Source: Treponema sp. (GTDB lineage: Bacteria; Spirochaetota; Spirochaetia; Treponematales; Breznakiellaceae). Taken from it: 48,080 bases of DNA. The notes under the pieces are model-generated. The model made no database searches and was not told where the DNA came from. It saw only the letters and a program-made list of their open reading frames with translations. Location of the stretch: assembly GCA_031260245.1 (NCBI GenBank), contig JAIRKH010000032.1:1-48080 (forward strand), given 5' to 3'. Positions 1 through 12,400 of this stretch are shown here, one piece after another (position 1 is the stretch's first letter; the number at the start of each line of letters is the position of its first letter). The translations under genes were made by a program, and so were the position numbers.

Positions 1-48
1 TTAAATTTTCAATATTTTTTACTTTTTAATATTTGTTATTTTAAAAAA

Positions 49-81
49 CCCCCCCCCCCCCGCCCGGGGGGGGGGGGGGGG
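49..81. repeat. C13-G-C3-G16 homopolymer palindrome
   Basis: Thirteen C, one G, three C and sixteen G follow one another, so the tract is nearly self-complementary and could fold back as a GC hairpin. It lies about 355 bp upstream of the giant lipoprotein start. Tracts like this mutate by slippage. They are also classic sites of sequencing or assembly error, so the exact length should not be trusted. Confidence 0.85.
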
Positions 82-176
82 ATTAAACCCCAAGGGAATA
101 AATATGGCGTATCTAAAAAAAAGTATATATAGCGCAGTTAATTATTCTCACTTCGGGTACATTTATGAGTCGTATA

Positions 177-188
177 CCCCCCCCCCCC
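177..188. repeat. C12 homopolymer tract
   Basis: Twelve consecutive C residues in otherwise AT-rich non-coding DNA, about 245 bp upstream of the giant lipoprotein start. It is too far from the start codon to act as a promoter spacer for the proximal AT-rich elements, unless the real promoter lies further upstream. Confidence 0.9.
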
Positions 189-434
189 ATTCATTATTAT
201 ATAGATATTCGCAAGATAGGCGCTTTTAACGGCATACGTCAGACGACGATACTACACGATTATATTTCAAAAACCAAAAGGTCAAAAAAAAGTAAAAATT
301 CAATGAAAATGATAAGTTTTTAAAACACAGAGAGAGCTTTCAAACGCTATAGGCGTAAAGGCGCGATTGTTGCCGGGGGTTTTATTTTTAAATATCCCTA
401 GTAAATACATAGAATATAGAACAAGGAGTTTCTT

Positions 435-3400
435 ATGAGGAGCAATTTTTTTAGAGCCGCGACAGTGGGAATCGCTATTCTGATATTTTCCCTTTTGACT
501 TGCGAGAATGCGGGATTAGGGAACGTCGGCCTGGGTAAGGTAGTGGACACGAAAGCGCCGACCGCTTCAATTATAGACCCTCTACCGAGCAGTTTTATCA
601 AAGGCGAGCAACAACTGTTTAAAATAAGCGCCGAGGACGACGTGGGTCTAGCCAAGGACAACCCTGTTTCCATAGCTTTCGTGAACGACGATTTTAACGC
701 TTACAAAAACGGCGACAGAACGGTTGACGATCCGTGGATACCCGCGTTTTACAACGCGGCGGACAAGCTCTATTACGTCTATATAGACACGCAGACCCTC
801 ACGAATTCCATCGACGGGCAATACTCCTTCAGGATAAGGGCGAGGGACGAGTCCGGGCGGCCGCCCTTTGAGTCCGACGACTTGGTATATACGGTGAAGA
901 ACGGGTTACCGACCATTGAGTTGCTTATCCCCAAAGTGGATTGGAATAATCTCGAAACAGATCCAGAAAAGGCGCCCGAAGTGTTGAATTCGGGCTTTCT
1001 CTCCGGCGTGGCGTCTGACTTGCAGGGCGTCGAGGCGGGGTATCCGTGGATTCAGCTATGGAAGGACGGCGAGGCGGAGCCTGCCGTCGACGACTGGACG
1101 ATTCTTCCTAACCCTGGCGAAGGAGGGAAGAGTTTCGCGTTCCGGTATTACACGACCGGCGACGGCGAAGAGACTCTTGACGCGAAGGAATATCTGGAGA
1201 GCGGAGTCTACCACGTCAAGTTTAAGGTAAAGGATATAAACGGATTAGAAGCGGTCTATCCAGAGACGGGTTTCGCGTTGATAAACGTAACGGGCGCGGC
1301 CGAGGCGCCCAAGATTACGATAGAGAAGCTGTCGAACCAACAACAGAAGGAGGCTTTCGTCATAAGAGCCGAAGCGACTCATTCAGTTGGGATTGAGTCC
1401 GGGAGTGTGAATGTCTTTAACGAATATTCCACAAACTTGACGTTTACCAAGGACGGGGTCAAGTACGGGATTCCGTGGGCGTCCATCGTCCTTGACGCGG
1501 AAGAGGATGACCGTAAGGTCGTGTTTGAGAGTCCCCCGATAAGGCCCGGGCAAGCCCTTGACAACCTTGTGGTAATAGGCGGGGGGGGGGGGAACTTCAT
1601 TTTTCCTGACGATACATACGACTTTGACGTTGAAGCGATAAGTATTAGGGCGGATCGGGCGGCCGCGAGTTATGCAAATATAACCATTGATACCATTGCG
1701 CCGTCGGTTGAAATTACCAACGTCGCGCCCACGTCGACGCGGGACGACGAACCCAACGGCGAATATGTGAACGGGAAGATAACGGTGGACTTTGCGGCGA
1801 CGGACGACAATGGACTTGGCTTGGAAACCGACGGGAAAAGGCGCCTGAAATACTACGTGAGTCAGACGCGACAAACCAGTTCTCCAGAGGAATTATATGA
1901 GAAGGGCGAATGGTTTGACAGCTATCCGTCTAACGGTCCTGTTACCATCGGCTCCGCCAAACGGATGACTGTAAATACGGCGTATATCCGTCCCGACAAC
2001 GAGCAGGCGCTTTACGAAGATAATAACCCGCTCTACATTTACCTAGCAGCCAAGGACAAGGCGGGAAATACGGCTTTTGTTGAAAGGGTAGTGAATATTG
2101 ACCAGTCGACGGATTATCCCGTGTTTAGGTTTACAAACGAACAAGTGAGTAGCTTTGCGGAATTAGGAGAGACGCCGTATCAGACGCCGAGCGTGTTGGG
2201 TAGCGCTAACGCGCGGCTTGGAGGTACGGTTGAAGACGACGATGCGCTCCATGTGGACGTAGACACGGGCGGCGGACTACGGTTTTCCATTTGGAAGGAA
2301 GAGAAGGGAAAGAATCCCGCGTCTACGAATAAATACACGTATACGATTGGACTTACCGGCAACAAGTCCGCGAAGTTTGACATAAGCTTGGAGCAGATGG
2401 GAGCGGCGAAGAATGCGGCGGCGGCGGAGATAGGCGGGGGGACGGTAGACGAGCGTCTGCCGTTGCCAGAAGGCGGTTACTATTACACGATGGAGATAGG
2501 GGACCTTGCGTCCGCAAAGAACGGGCTGGGCGCGGCAGTGAAGAAAACCGACGTCTACTACATTGCCGTGGATCTGAAAGACCCGGAGATTAACATAACG
2601 TCGCCGCAGGACAACGCCTTCGTGGATCCGAATCTTCCTTTACTTATAGAGGGCAATTTTGTAGAGACGAACCTTGCGGCAAACGTCGGCGCGAATGATT
2701 TTATTTTGAGGATAAGTAACCCCCATAGAGTCGGCGCGGCGCCGGGAAATGAAGACTACACGAAAGTTACGCCTGGCGAGAATGGAGGATGGAGTTTCAC
2801 TTTCGGCGAAGGGGTCGTGATTGACGAGACGAATCGGCAGATTACGCTAGAGGGCAAGGACCGTTTCGGGCGGACCACAGAGAAAGTCCTTACGGTGAGG
2901 ATTGACCGCGAAGCGCCTGTCGTCAACTTGATAAAATTTCCTGTTGAGAATACTAACAGCGCGGTTTCGTCGGTGATGACCGCGGACATGTCCATAAACG
3001 GTACGGCTGTTGATGGACCTACCGGCTCCGCGAGCGGCGTAGAGCAAGTATTCTACCAAATAACCAACTCGGCGGACTCGCCGTCCCTGCCCACGGATTA
3101 CAACGAACCCGGCGGGTGGAAGTTGGCTAACGGCGGGGCGCAGTGGAGCGCCGTCGAGACGTTGTCGTCCACGCAACAAGGGAGCCAGTATCTTCACGTG
3201 TTCGTGCGAGACGCTGTTCACAACGTAGGCGCGGTAAAGTCGACGCGTTTCGAGGTTGACACCGAAAATCCCGAAATAGGCGACGTCTATCGGCAAGGAA
3301 CCGTCCCGGTCGGCACGACCTACTACGCGAAAGGCGATTTTAGCCTGAAATTCACGGCGTTTGACAGCAACGCCCTGGGAAGCGTCTTGATAACGCGGAA

Positions 3401-6400
3401 GAAGAGCGGCGCGACGGGCGAAGATGTTACGCCTACTATAGAGAAGGACGGCGTTTACAAGGGCGATTTTGCGGACGCGAGATACGGCGGCTACACCGAG
3501 TATAACGAGAAGAACCTGTGGGGCGTAACCCTGGCGCAAGAGGTCGGCGAGGGCAAGTTGGACAGCGGCGGTTACGAATACACGCTCTTGACGAGAGACG
3601 CGGCGAACAAGACCGTAACGCAGACCTATACGGTGGTAGTAGACATAACTCCGCCTGAAATTGAAGTTACAGGCGTAAGCCCGACCGTTGCGGAAGCGGG
3701 AGGAGTCTACACCGTGAACGGTATTGCGCGCGCGACTTTCAACGCCTCCGACAACGAAGGCATCGGCGAATATGGCGCCAATCGGCAAATCAAGTACCTC
3801 GTATCATACACAGAAATCGACGCGGGAGACGCGGTTTACGAGGATATGATGTTTGTGGACGCCCTGGCGAACGACCCGGGACTAAATTACAACGACGGCA
3901 AGACCGGTAGCGTAATGGTAAAATTCTCGGAATCCAAGGCGCTCTACATCGACACGCGGAAACTTACCGATAAGACAACCGCCTACCTCTACATCGCGGC
4001 GCAAGACCGCGCCGGGAATACCAGTTTTTCCAAAACGGCGTTCTACGTTGACCAAGACGTGGATACGCCGACCATCGCATTCACCGATATTGACACGACT
4101 ATCGCTACTGTATCCGATTTGCTGACTAAAACGCCTACCAACCTATTTGGAACGGACGTCAAGATACGGGGGACGTTCGCCGACGACGACGCCATCGATC
4201 CAAATTCCGCGAAATTGACCATTTGGAAGGAAGCGGACGACAATAAGGGCGCTCCTTCCGCGGCGAATAAGAAAATCGTCCAATTAAGCGGACTTTCAGT
4301 CTCCGGTACGGCGGCTTTCAACGCAAACAGTCAGACTCTCGGCGGGGCTTTCAACGAGACAGCTCTCCCGGAAGGCGTCTACTTCTTCACGCTTGAAGTG
4401 AGCGATTTTACGAGCGGCGATTTCATGGTAACGCCCGCAAAGAAGACAACGGTTGGACCGTTCTGCTTTGCGGTCGATACGGACGACCCGAAGATTACCG
4501 TCTCGTCGCCCGCGTCAGGCTCCTATCAATCCAATACGTTTACGCTGACGGGAATCGTTTCGGACCATAGCAATAAAGACGCGAGTCTTCCGCCTCGTCT
4601 CCTCATAAAAGACCCGGCGCATACGGCGGCGGAGGAAATCACGCTAACGGCGTATGACGCGATCGAGGGCGAATGGGCGTGGACGTATACCGTAACCGGT
4701 ATAGACGCTAATAACACGACCGTAAACATCGTCGCGTATGACCGATTCGGCAAGGAGCGGACTAGCGATTTCAAGGTGGCGTTTGACGACGCCGCGCCAG
4801 TCGTTACCATAAACCAGCCCGTCATAAACAGATGGTTTGAGGGCGTTACCACGTCGTTCAGCGGTTCTTTGAGCGACAACAGCCAAAAAGATCTACAGAA
4901 GGTTTATTACTATATTATGAAGCCGGGCGTTGCGGCGGTACCGACTGTACCGACGTCTCCGCTTGACGCAACGAAGGACGCCGCGGCGCACGCGGACGGC
5001 TGGCGGGAGGCGGTCATAAGCGGCGGCGCGTGGTCGGTTACGGTAGATTTGAACGACGACGCGACAGTCGAAGAAGGGACGAGCGTCCTTTATGTGATAG
5101 GCTACGACGCCGCGGGCAATGGTCCCGACAGAGACGAGCCGAATTGGAGTAACGGCGCGCCTGTTTGGTCGGGTAGCTGGGCGGGCGGTACTCCGCTCTA
5201 TAACACAGCCGCGTCTACGCTCGTTTTCGGCGTGGATCGTTCCGCGCCGGACGCGTCCTTGTTGAAATTCTACAAGACTTCGAATACGTCCCGTGACGAG
5301 GCGCTCGCGGACAAGGCTTTCGTTAAGGAAACCTTCGCGCTCTACGGCGTAGCTACGGACTCCAACGAGTTGGCTTCTCTGGTCGTGAAACAGAACGGTG
5401 TTGTAATAACGCCTATAGATGGCGAGCTTGTTAAGACGAACGGCAAGTCATGGACTGTGGACCTCAAGAATTTGCCCCGCGACCCGACATCGGAAGGGCT
5501 GACGCTCGCTAACCCGGAAGGCGTCTACGTCTATACCGTTGAGGTTGCGGATAGGAGCGTAGGCTTAAACCATACCGTTACGCTGACCCAGACCATAACG
5601 GTGGACAAAAGCGGTCCTGTGGTAACGGTAACGTCGCCTGGGGAAGGCGAGCCGTTCAACTCCGCCTCAATCACCGTTACGGGTACCGCGGACGACGGGA
5701 CTAACGGCGCGGGCGTATCCAAGGTGTATTTCCGCACAGGAGCGATAGGTTACGACGTTCCTGTCGGCGAGATAAGCGGCGCCGATTGGATGCAGGCTAA
5801 CGGAACGTCCCAGTGGTCAAGAACCGGCGTCCAAATAGGTTCTATCGAAGGAGAGCTGAAGTTCTCCGCGTTTGCGGAAGACGTTTTGGGCAACAGAGGC
5901 GCCGCGGTCGTGCATGACTTCTACGTGGACGCGTCCAATCCGGAGATTCTCGACGAAAGCTACACTGATATTACGATGGAGAAATACACGAACGGCGCGT
6001 TTACGCTGAAGTTCTCCGCGTTTGACAGCAATATACTCAATGCGGCGGATACCGAAGTGAAAGGCAAGCTTGCGGGCGTCGTCGTAACGCGGACAAGCGG
6101 CGGCGTCGCGACCGAGATCTTCAACTCCTACACGGCGCATGGCGGCTTTGCCGTCGACCCCGTCGACAATATCTACACGGACGCCAGTGGGAATACGCTC
6201 CGCGTCGCGGGCGAGTATAAGGGAGTATTGAACTCGCGGAATCCATCTATTAATGACTACAGCAAGGAAAAGCTTTGGGGCGTTACGCTGTCGCAGAACG
6301 ACTCGAAAAAAAACGGCGATACGATAGGCGGAACTTTGGCGGACGGAATATACGACTACGCTATAACCGTGACGGACGCGGGCGGCAGAAGCGCGTCCAA

Positions 6401-9400
6401 GACCGTTACGATAACCGTCGACGCGCTAGCGCCTTCGATTGACGTAACGAAATTCACCGCTCTCGTGAGCCGCGATTTAGGCGCGGGCGCTCTGGACTAC
6501 GTGAACGGCGTGATTCAGTTTGCGATCTCCGCGTCGGATGAGAACGGGCTCGCCGCGACGAATCCCTTGCAGTACTGGGTATTACCCAAAGGCGCGGCGC
6601 CTACCGTGACGGCGTGGAGCGCCGCGGGCGGGACGTTCTTCAATCGTTCCGAACAGCCTTTAATTGACACGGCTGAGGGCCTAGACAACCAGTCGTCGCC
6701 GCAAGCCTTTGACCAAGCAGGCACGGAAGCCGCGTCCGCGTATACGCTTTACATCGGCGCGATGGATAAAGCGGGCAACATCGGCGTTACCGCTTACAAT
6801 ACGGAAGCGCACTCCGACTATTCCTTCATCGTCAATCAGGACACGGACAAGCCGATTATCGCCATAACGTCGCCTGACAACAACGCGTATGTGGGCAAAA
6901 GCCACCTTGTGCAAGGCGTGTTGACGGACGACGACGGGTTCAAGACGGACGCCAATAATAGCGAGCGCATCGAGATAGAATACAGCTTCAACGGCGAGGA
7001 AGGCGATTGGACGCCTGTAACCGGCGCCATAACCACGAAGAAAGTCTCGGACTATGAATACAACTTTACCTATTCGGTAGCGGACGTGGGCGACGAACAT
7101 GTATGGATACGAATAACCGCGAAGGATGACGAGACAAAGAAGCTCGCGATAGAAGGCTCGTCCGCGGCGTCGGCGAGCGCCGTCGGGACCATTAACTTCA
7201 CCATAGACTCGATCCTGCCGGTAATAACCGTAACGACGACTGAAGATACTTTCAACAAGAACTTCACCCTCGCAGGGTCTTTCGTAGAGAAGAACTATAA
7301 GGCGGGAAGCCTCATGGTCGGTATCAACGGCGGAACGAAGACGCCGGTAACGCCCAGTCAGGACGATGGTTTCGATACGAATAACAAATGGAATTGGACG
7401 TACGCCGTCGATTTGGCGAGTCTTCAAGACGGGATGAACACCATAGAACTGGAGGTTTACGACCAGCGCGACCAGGTGCATAGAACGTCCGTGGTGGCGA
7501 CCAAAGACGTAACGTATCCGACGGTTGCGATATCCGAGTTCAAGAATTTCGTAACTGTTACCACGAACGGCGAGAGCGTTCACTACGTGAACGGCGTGGT
7601 CAAGTGGACGGTAGTAGCGTCCGACGATATAGGGGTCAAGGAGACCCGTTACTGGCTATTGCCCAGTACGGTCGCCGCCCCAACCGCAGACGCGATGAGC
7701 GTTGCGGTGGACAGCGCGGGCGCCGGCACAGCATTTACCAACAGAGAGGTTCTCATAGACACGGCGGCGGACAGCGACAATCAGGCGACCCCGGCGGTAA
7801 TAGCGGACGAGACGGAATACACGCTCTACGTGGGCGTTTCGGACAAGGCCGGCAACGCGGTTATATATACCTATCTACCCAACGAGGACGCGGATTACTC
7901 CTTCAAAGTAGATCAGAGTACCGACGAGCCGACCTGGACGTTTGACAACTTGAGCGTTACGGACCTTTCAGAGAACTTCATAGCTGGCGGTATCTTGAAT
8001 GGAACGGTCGTCGACGACGACGGCTTTGCGGACGTGAACAGCCTTGTTATTCAGTTTGCGGGCGACGATAACGGCGCTCCCGGAGCGTGGAACGAGCTGA
8101 CAGGATTTAACTTGGAGCGGACGAGGATTGGCGCGCGGGAGATTAAGTGGTCTACGAGCTTGCCGTCGGGCATATCTGACGGCGTGTATTACCTGCGTTT
8201 GACCGCGACGGACCACGGCGAGAAGAAGGTGGGAACCGAAGGGGACAAGAACTTTTACTCGTTGCCCGTGCAATTCACGTTAGACAAGACCCCGCCAGTA
8301 CCGGCGATTACAACCGTCGGTAGCGCCGACGGCGCGCTTGCCGCGACCGTCAGTACCGCCCCGTCTATAAAAGGAACGCTGACTGAGACCAACCCGTTGA
8401 GCCTCACGCTCACGGTAAAGAACGGCGCCGGCGTTACGGTCGCGTCTGGGACGTTTGACGAAGAGGCGTTAAAAGCCGCGTTCAATTCGTGGGAATGGAC
8501 GTGGACAGGCGACGCGTTCTCCGACCTGCCGGACGGACCCTATACGGCGGTCGTGGAAACTCTGGACAAAGTAGGTACGCAAGAGCACAGCGGAACCGTT
8601 CAGACGGTATTCAACAAGGACGTCGAAGGACCCGCCGTAACGTTCTCGAACCTCTCGAAAGAAATGGTTCTTACAAGAGAACTGATGCTTGAAGTAGCGG
8701 ACGCCAGTACCGGCAGTAGCGATTACACCGGTTGGACGGCTCACGGATTAGCGGACAATGCGACCCTCGAGGAGATTCACACAAAGGCGCTTGAGGTTTA
8801 CAATGGTATAAAGGCGGACATTACGGACATTATCCGCAACACGGACGCGAACCTGCGCGGAACGTTTACGGACGAGTATTCGAGCGTCGCGCGGTTTGAG
8901 TATCGGTTTGACACGGACCCGTATGACGAGACCGCCGTAGACGACTCGACCAAGACCCTGTGGCGGTCTGGAAACGGCAAACTCGGAAACCCAAACGCGA
9001 AGAACACCAGTTGGGTCATACCCATACCAGCGAAGAACGAAACGGACAGCGGCGCTCCATATAACGCGAATTCAACTTATCCCACGCTGGACGGAGTTCG
9101 CCGCGTAACCATCCGCGTATACGACGCGCTCGGCAACGCGAGCGAGAAGATGGACGTAGCGTTCTACCTTGATCGGGAAGCCCCTGTGTTTAACCTGAAC
9201 AGCTTCAATGGCGAAGCGATCGGCAACGACGCGGCGGGAACCGTGTACAGCCTCGTCGACATAGCCGAGGATACCGCCACTGTTTTCACGCTCAAGGGCA
9301 ACGTAACGGACGCGAATATCAGTACGCTGACTCTTGCAGGCGGCGCGGGAATTATCCTTGCGCCAAGTAACGAGACTGAAGGCGGGAAGGACTTCACCGT

Positions 9401-12400
9401 TACGGTAACGAAGGCGCAATTTGCCGCGCTCGCGGACGGCGTTCATACCCTTACCTTCACCGCCACAGACGTCGCGTTGAACAACGCGCAGACGGCGTGG
9501 AACTTCGTTAAAGATACGACCCCGCCTGAAAACACGTTCCTCAATATGGGCGACCAGTTGGGCGACAATATGGCGGACGCCCCCTTCATCTTCGGAGACG
9601 CGTCCGCGAGGATAATGGGATCCACGACGGACGTAACGAGCGGACTGGCGTCTCTGACCTACACCCTCCAGGCGAAGAACGGGAATGATTGGAACTCGCC
9701 CGAAGTCAAAGCGGACGAACAAGCGCTCACCGCGACGCCCACATGGAACATCGTGTTAGGAAGCGGGACCGGCGGCTTGAATCTCTCTGACGGGAACTAT
9801 CGCATCCATGTAGTTGCGAAAGACAAGGCGAAGAAGACCGCCGCCGAGCTGGGCGACGCGCCCAACGTGACGGTCAACGGCGCAGGGTTATCCGAATGGA
9901 TATACTTCGTGCTTGACACCGTAAACCCGGACCTGACCGTTGAGCCAATCAAGCCGTATTACAACGGGGACGTTCCCCTTAAAGGGACCGCGACCGATAC
10001 TAACGGCGTCGATAAGATAGAGGTTTGGTTTAGCGCGACTCCGACTAATAGGACTACCTTGAGTCCGGACGTGGACGACGCGTGGTCGACGACCATGCTT
10101 GTAACGGGACTCGCTCAAGGACAGCAGGTCGTTAACGTTATGGCGTACGACAAGGCGGGACACACGACGACCCAGCAATTCAACTTCGTCCTTGATACGA
10201 CGCCGCCTACCGACGTCGTTGTGATACAGCCGAACAAGTCCGGCGAGCGCGTCATCGGCCCCCTCTCCGTGAGAGGAACGACTAGCGACGAGAACGCGGT
10301 CGCCAAGATCTTCTACCAGATAGGCAAGCCGGACGTAACTCCGACTGAAACGATTACCGCGGGACAAGCCTATACCATAAGTACTCTTGGCGACTATACA
10401 TGGACGGATGTCGGCGCGCCGCCGAACGCGGCTATAGGGACGTCGTTTATAGCGACCGCGGATGGAACCGCGACTGGTACATCGAGAGCGACCGCGTGGA
10501 AAGATACCAACCTTGATTCAGGAACCGCGACGGGCGAGACCGAGCCCACTACTATAACGTGGAGCGGCGGCGTATGGGCGTGGAACGTAGCCTTTGGCGA
10601 ACTCAAGTACTTCGTGAGTCGCAGCGGCGCGGCCGCTTATGACGGCATAGACGGCAACGGCGAGAAGTACGGCGCGAAACGCTACCGGTATACATCGTCA
10701 GACGACGATACCCTTGTTGAATACGTCGGCGGAAACGCAAACGACACCGGCTTAACCACTGCCGCGCCTGAAAACAATGTCTGGGACGTTCCCGTCAACG
10801 TACTGGTATTTGACATGGCAGGCAACGCGAAAGCGCTCGATTTCTATATCACCGTTGACCCGCACATGGACAAAGCGACGACTACGATACTCACCCCGGA
10901 CGGCTCCCAGACGGTCGGCGGCACAGTCAGGCTCACCGGAATTTCGTCTGACAACAACGCCGTGAACAGCGTTTGGGTGCGCGTAAGCGGCGCTCATACC
11001 GCTGCGGAAGTCTGGGTGGACGGAGACAAGAACAAAGGATACCAGGACTGGAACTTCTACGAATGGACGGAAACCGGCGCAGACAGCGTGACGGATAAGT
11101 GGTACGATTGGACTGACGGGACAGGTAGTCCCGCGGCCAATACAACCTATTCAAGAGAAAGCTCGCCTGAGAACGTAACGAGCAGCGACTCGTTATACTA
11201 CAACATGGGCGTGGGCTGGCACAAAGCTAATATACAAAGCGGGAACGGAAGCGGACTCGTGAACTGGTTCATCAACCTCAACGCCAACGGCAAGCTGAAC
11301 CCGCCTGATGAGGTCGCCGAAAGAATAGTCTGCATCGAGGTGTTCGCGCGCGACACGAAAGCCGATTCTAATTACCAAACTGAATTGAACAGCGTGAACG
11401 GATACATCGCGCGTCACGTCCTCAGTTTCAGCAGCAATGTGCCAATCATAGAGAACGTCAAGGTCAAGCCGCAAGGCGGAGGCGTGGGAGAGGACTACAC
11501 GTACCAGATGCAGATTTCCAAGACCATTACCATTGAGGCGGACGTGAAGGACTCGGACGGACTTTCCGCGCTTACGGTCCAACGGACCGGAGGAACATGG
11601 AGCGCGATTAGCGTTATGAATGAGACCGACAAGCTAATCGACAACGTCGCTACCGCTACCGCAAGAATCTCTGACGGTAAAATCAAACAGAACGGGGACA
11701 ACCTCGTTCAAGGTATGAAATACTACGTCGTCAATGCGGAGGGACAAGACAAGACCTTTACTGCGGGAGAGAACGCAACGGCAAGCGGGACGCTTTACGA
11801 GGCGGACGACGAGGGCTACTTCACGTACCGCGTAACGATAACCATACCCAGCGATAGCCTCTTTGCAGACTCCACCGGTACTTACGGGCTGACCCTGGCC
11901 GCGATGGACGACTCGATGCAAGGACTTTCGACGAGCTTCGCTATGAGCTTCCAGATAGACAACTACTTCCCGCGCGTCGCCTACACCGCGGCCCTTACCG
12001 CGGTCGGGGACTATACCCTGCGGGGAACCACGAACGACGCGCCCCCGTCAGGCAGTATACAGGGCTTAAAGTCCGTCGTCGTGTACTTCAGCCGAACCGT
12101 GAGCGGAACTACTACTTACTATATGCCAAAAGCGACGACAAGCGCTGGCGTGATAACCCACGAAGTTTCGTCTGACGCAGCTTCGTGGACGACCGTCAGC
12201 GCGCGGAAGTGGGACGGGACTACGCTCGCCGCCCCGGGGAACGTGCTTTATCCTGTGTATTCTCTATATAGCGGTTACGGCATAGTGATTGACAACGACG
12301 AGACCGCGACCGGCGAAAAGGACGGGGACAACTTCGTCGAATACTGGTACGACAACGCGGGCTCGGAAAAGGTATGGGGCGCGACTTTCGACTCGACAAA

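Larger units (their letters stand above)
1..434. other. AT-rich non-coding region upstream of the giant lipoprotein gene
   Basis: No credible gene is visible here on either strand. The stretch is AT-rich and is broken by two very long C/G homopolymers, at 49-81 and 177-188. A Shine-Dalgarno (AGGAG, 424-428) sits 6 nt before the ATG at 435. A weak promoter could lie at 370-375 (TTGCCG) with an AT-rich element about 17 nt downstream, but the -10 match is poor. The whole stretch may be the regulatory region of the gene at 435. Confidence 0.6.

Noticed and set aside
2847-3788. Long open frame opposite the giant gene (313 codons)
   Set aside because: Arg/Val-rich mirror of GC-biased codons of the plus gene; no family features or ribosome binding site. 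The same holds for the other antisense frames in 435-22589.
6681-7583. 300-codon antisense frame in the giant gene
   Set aside because: Low-complexity Arg/Val/Tyr-rich mirror translation without motifs.
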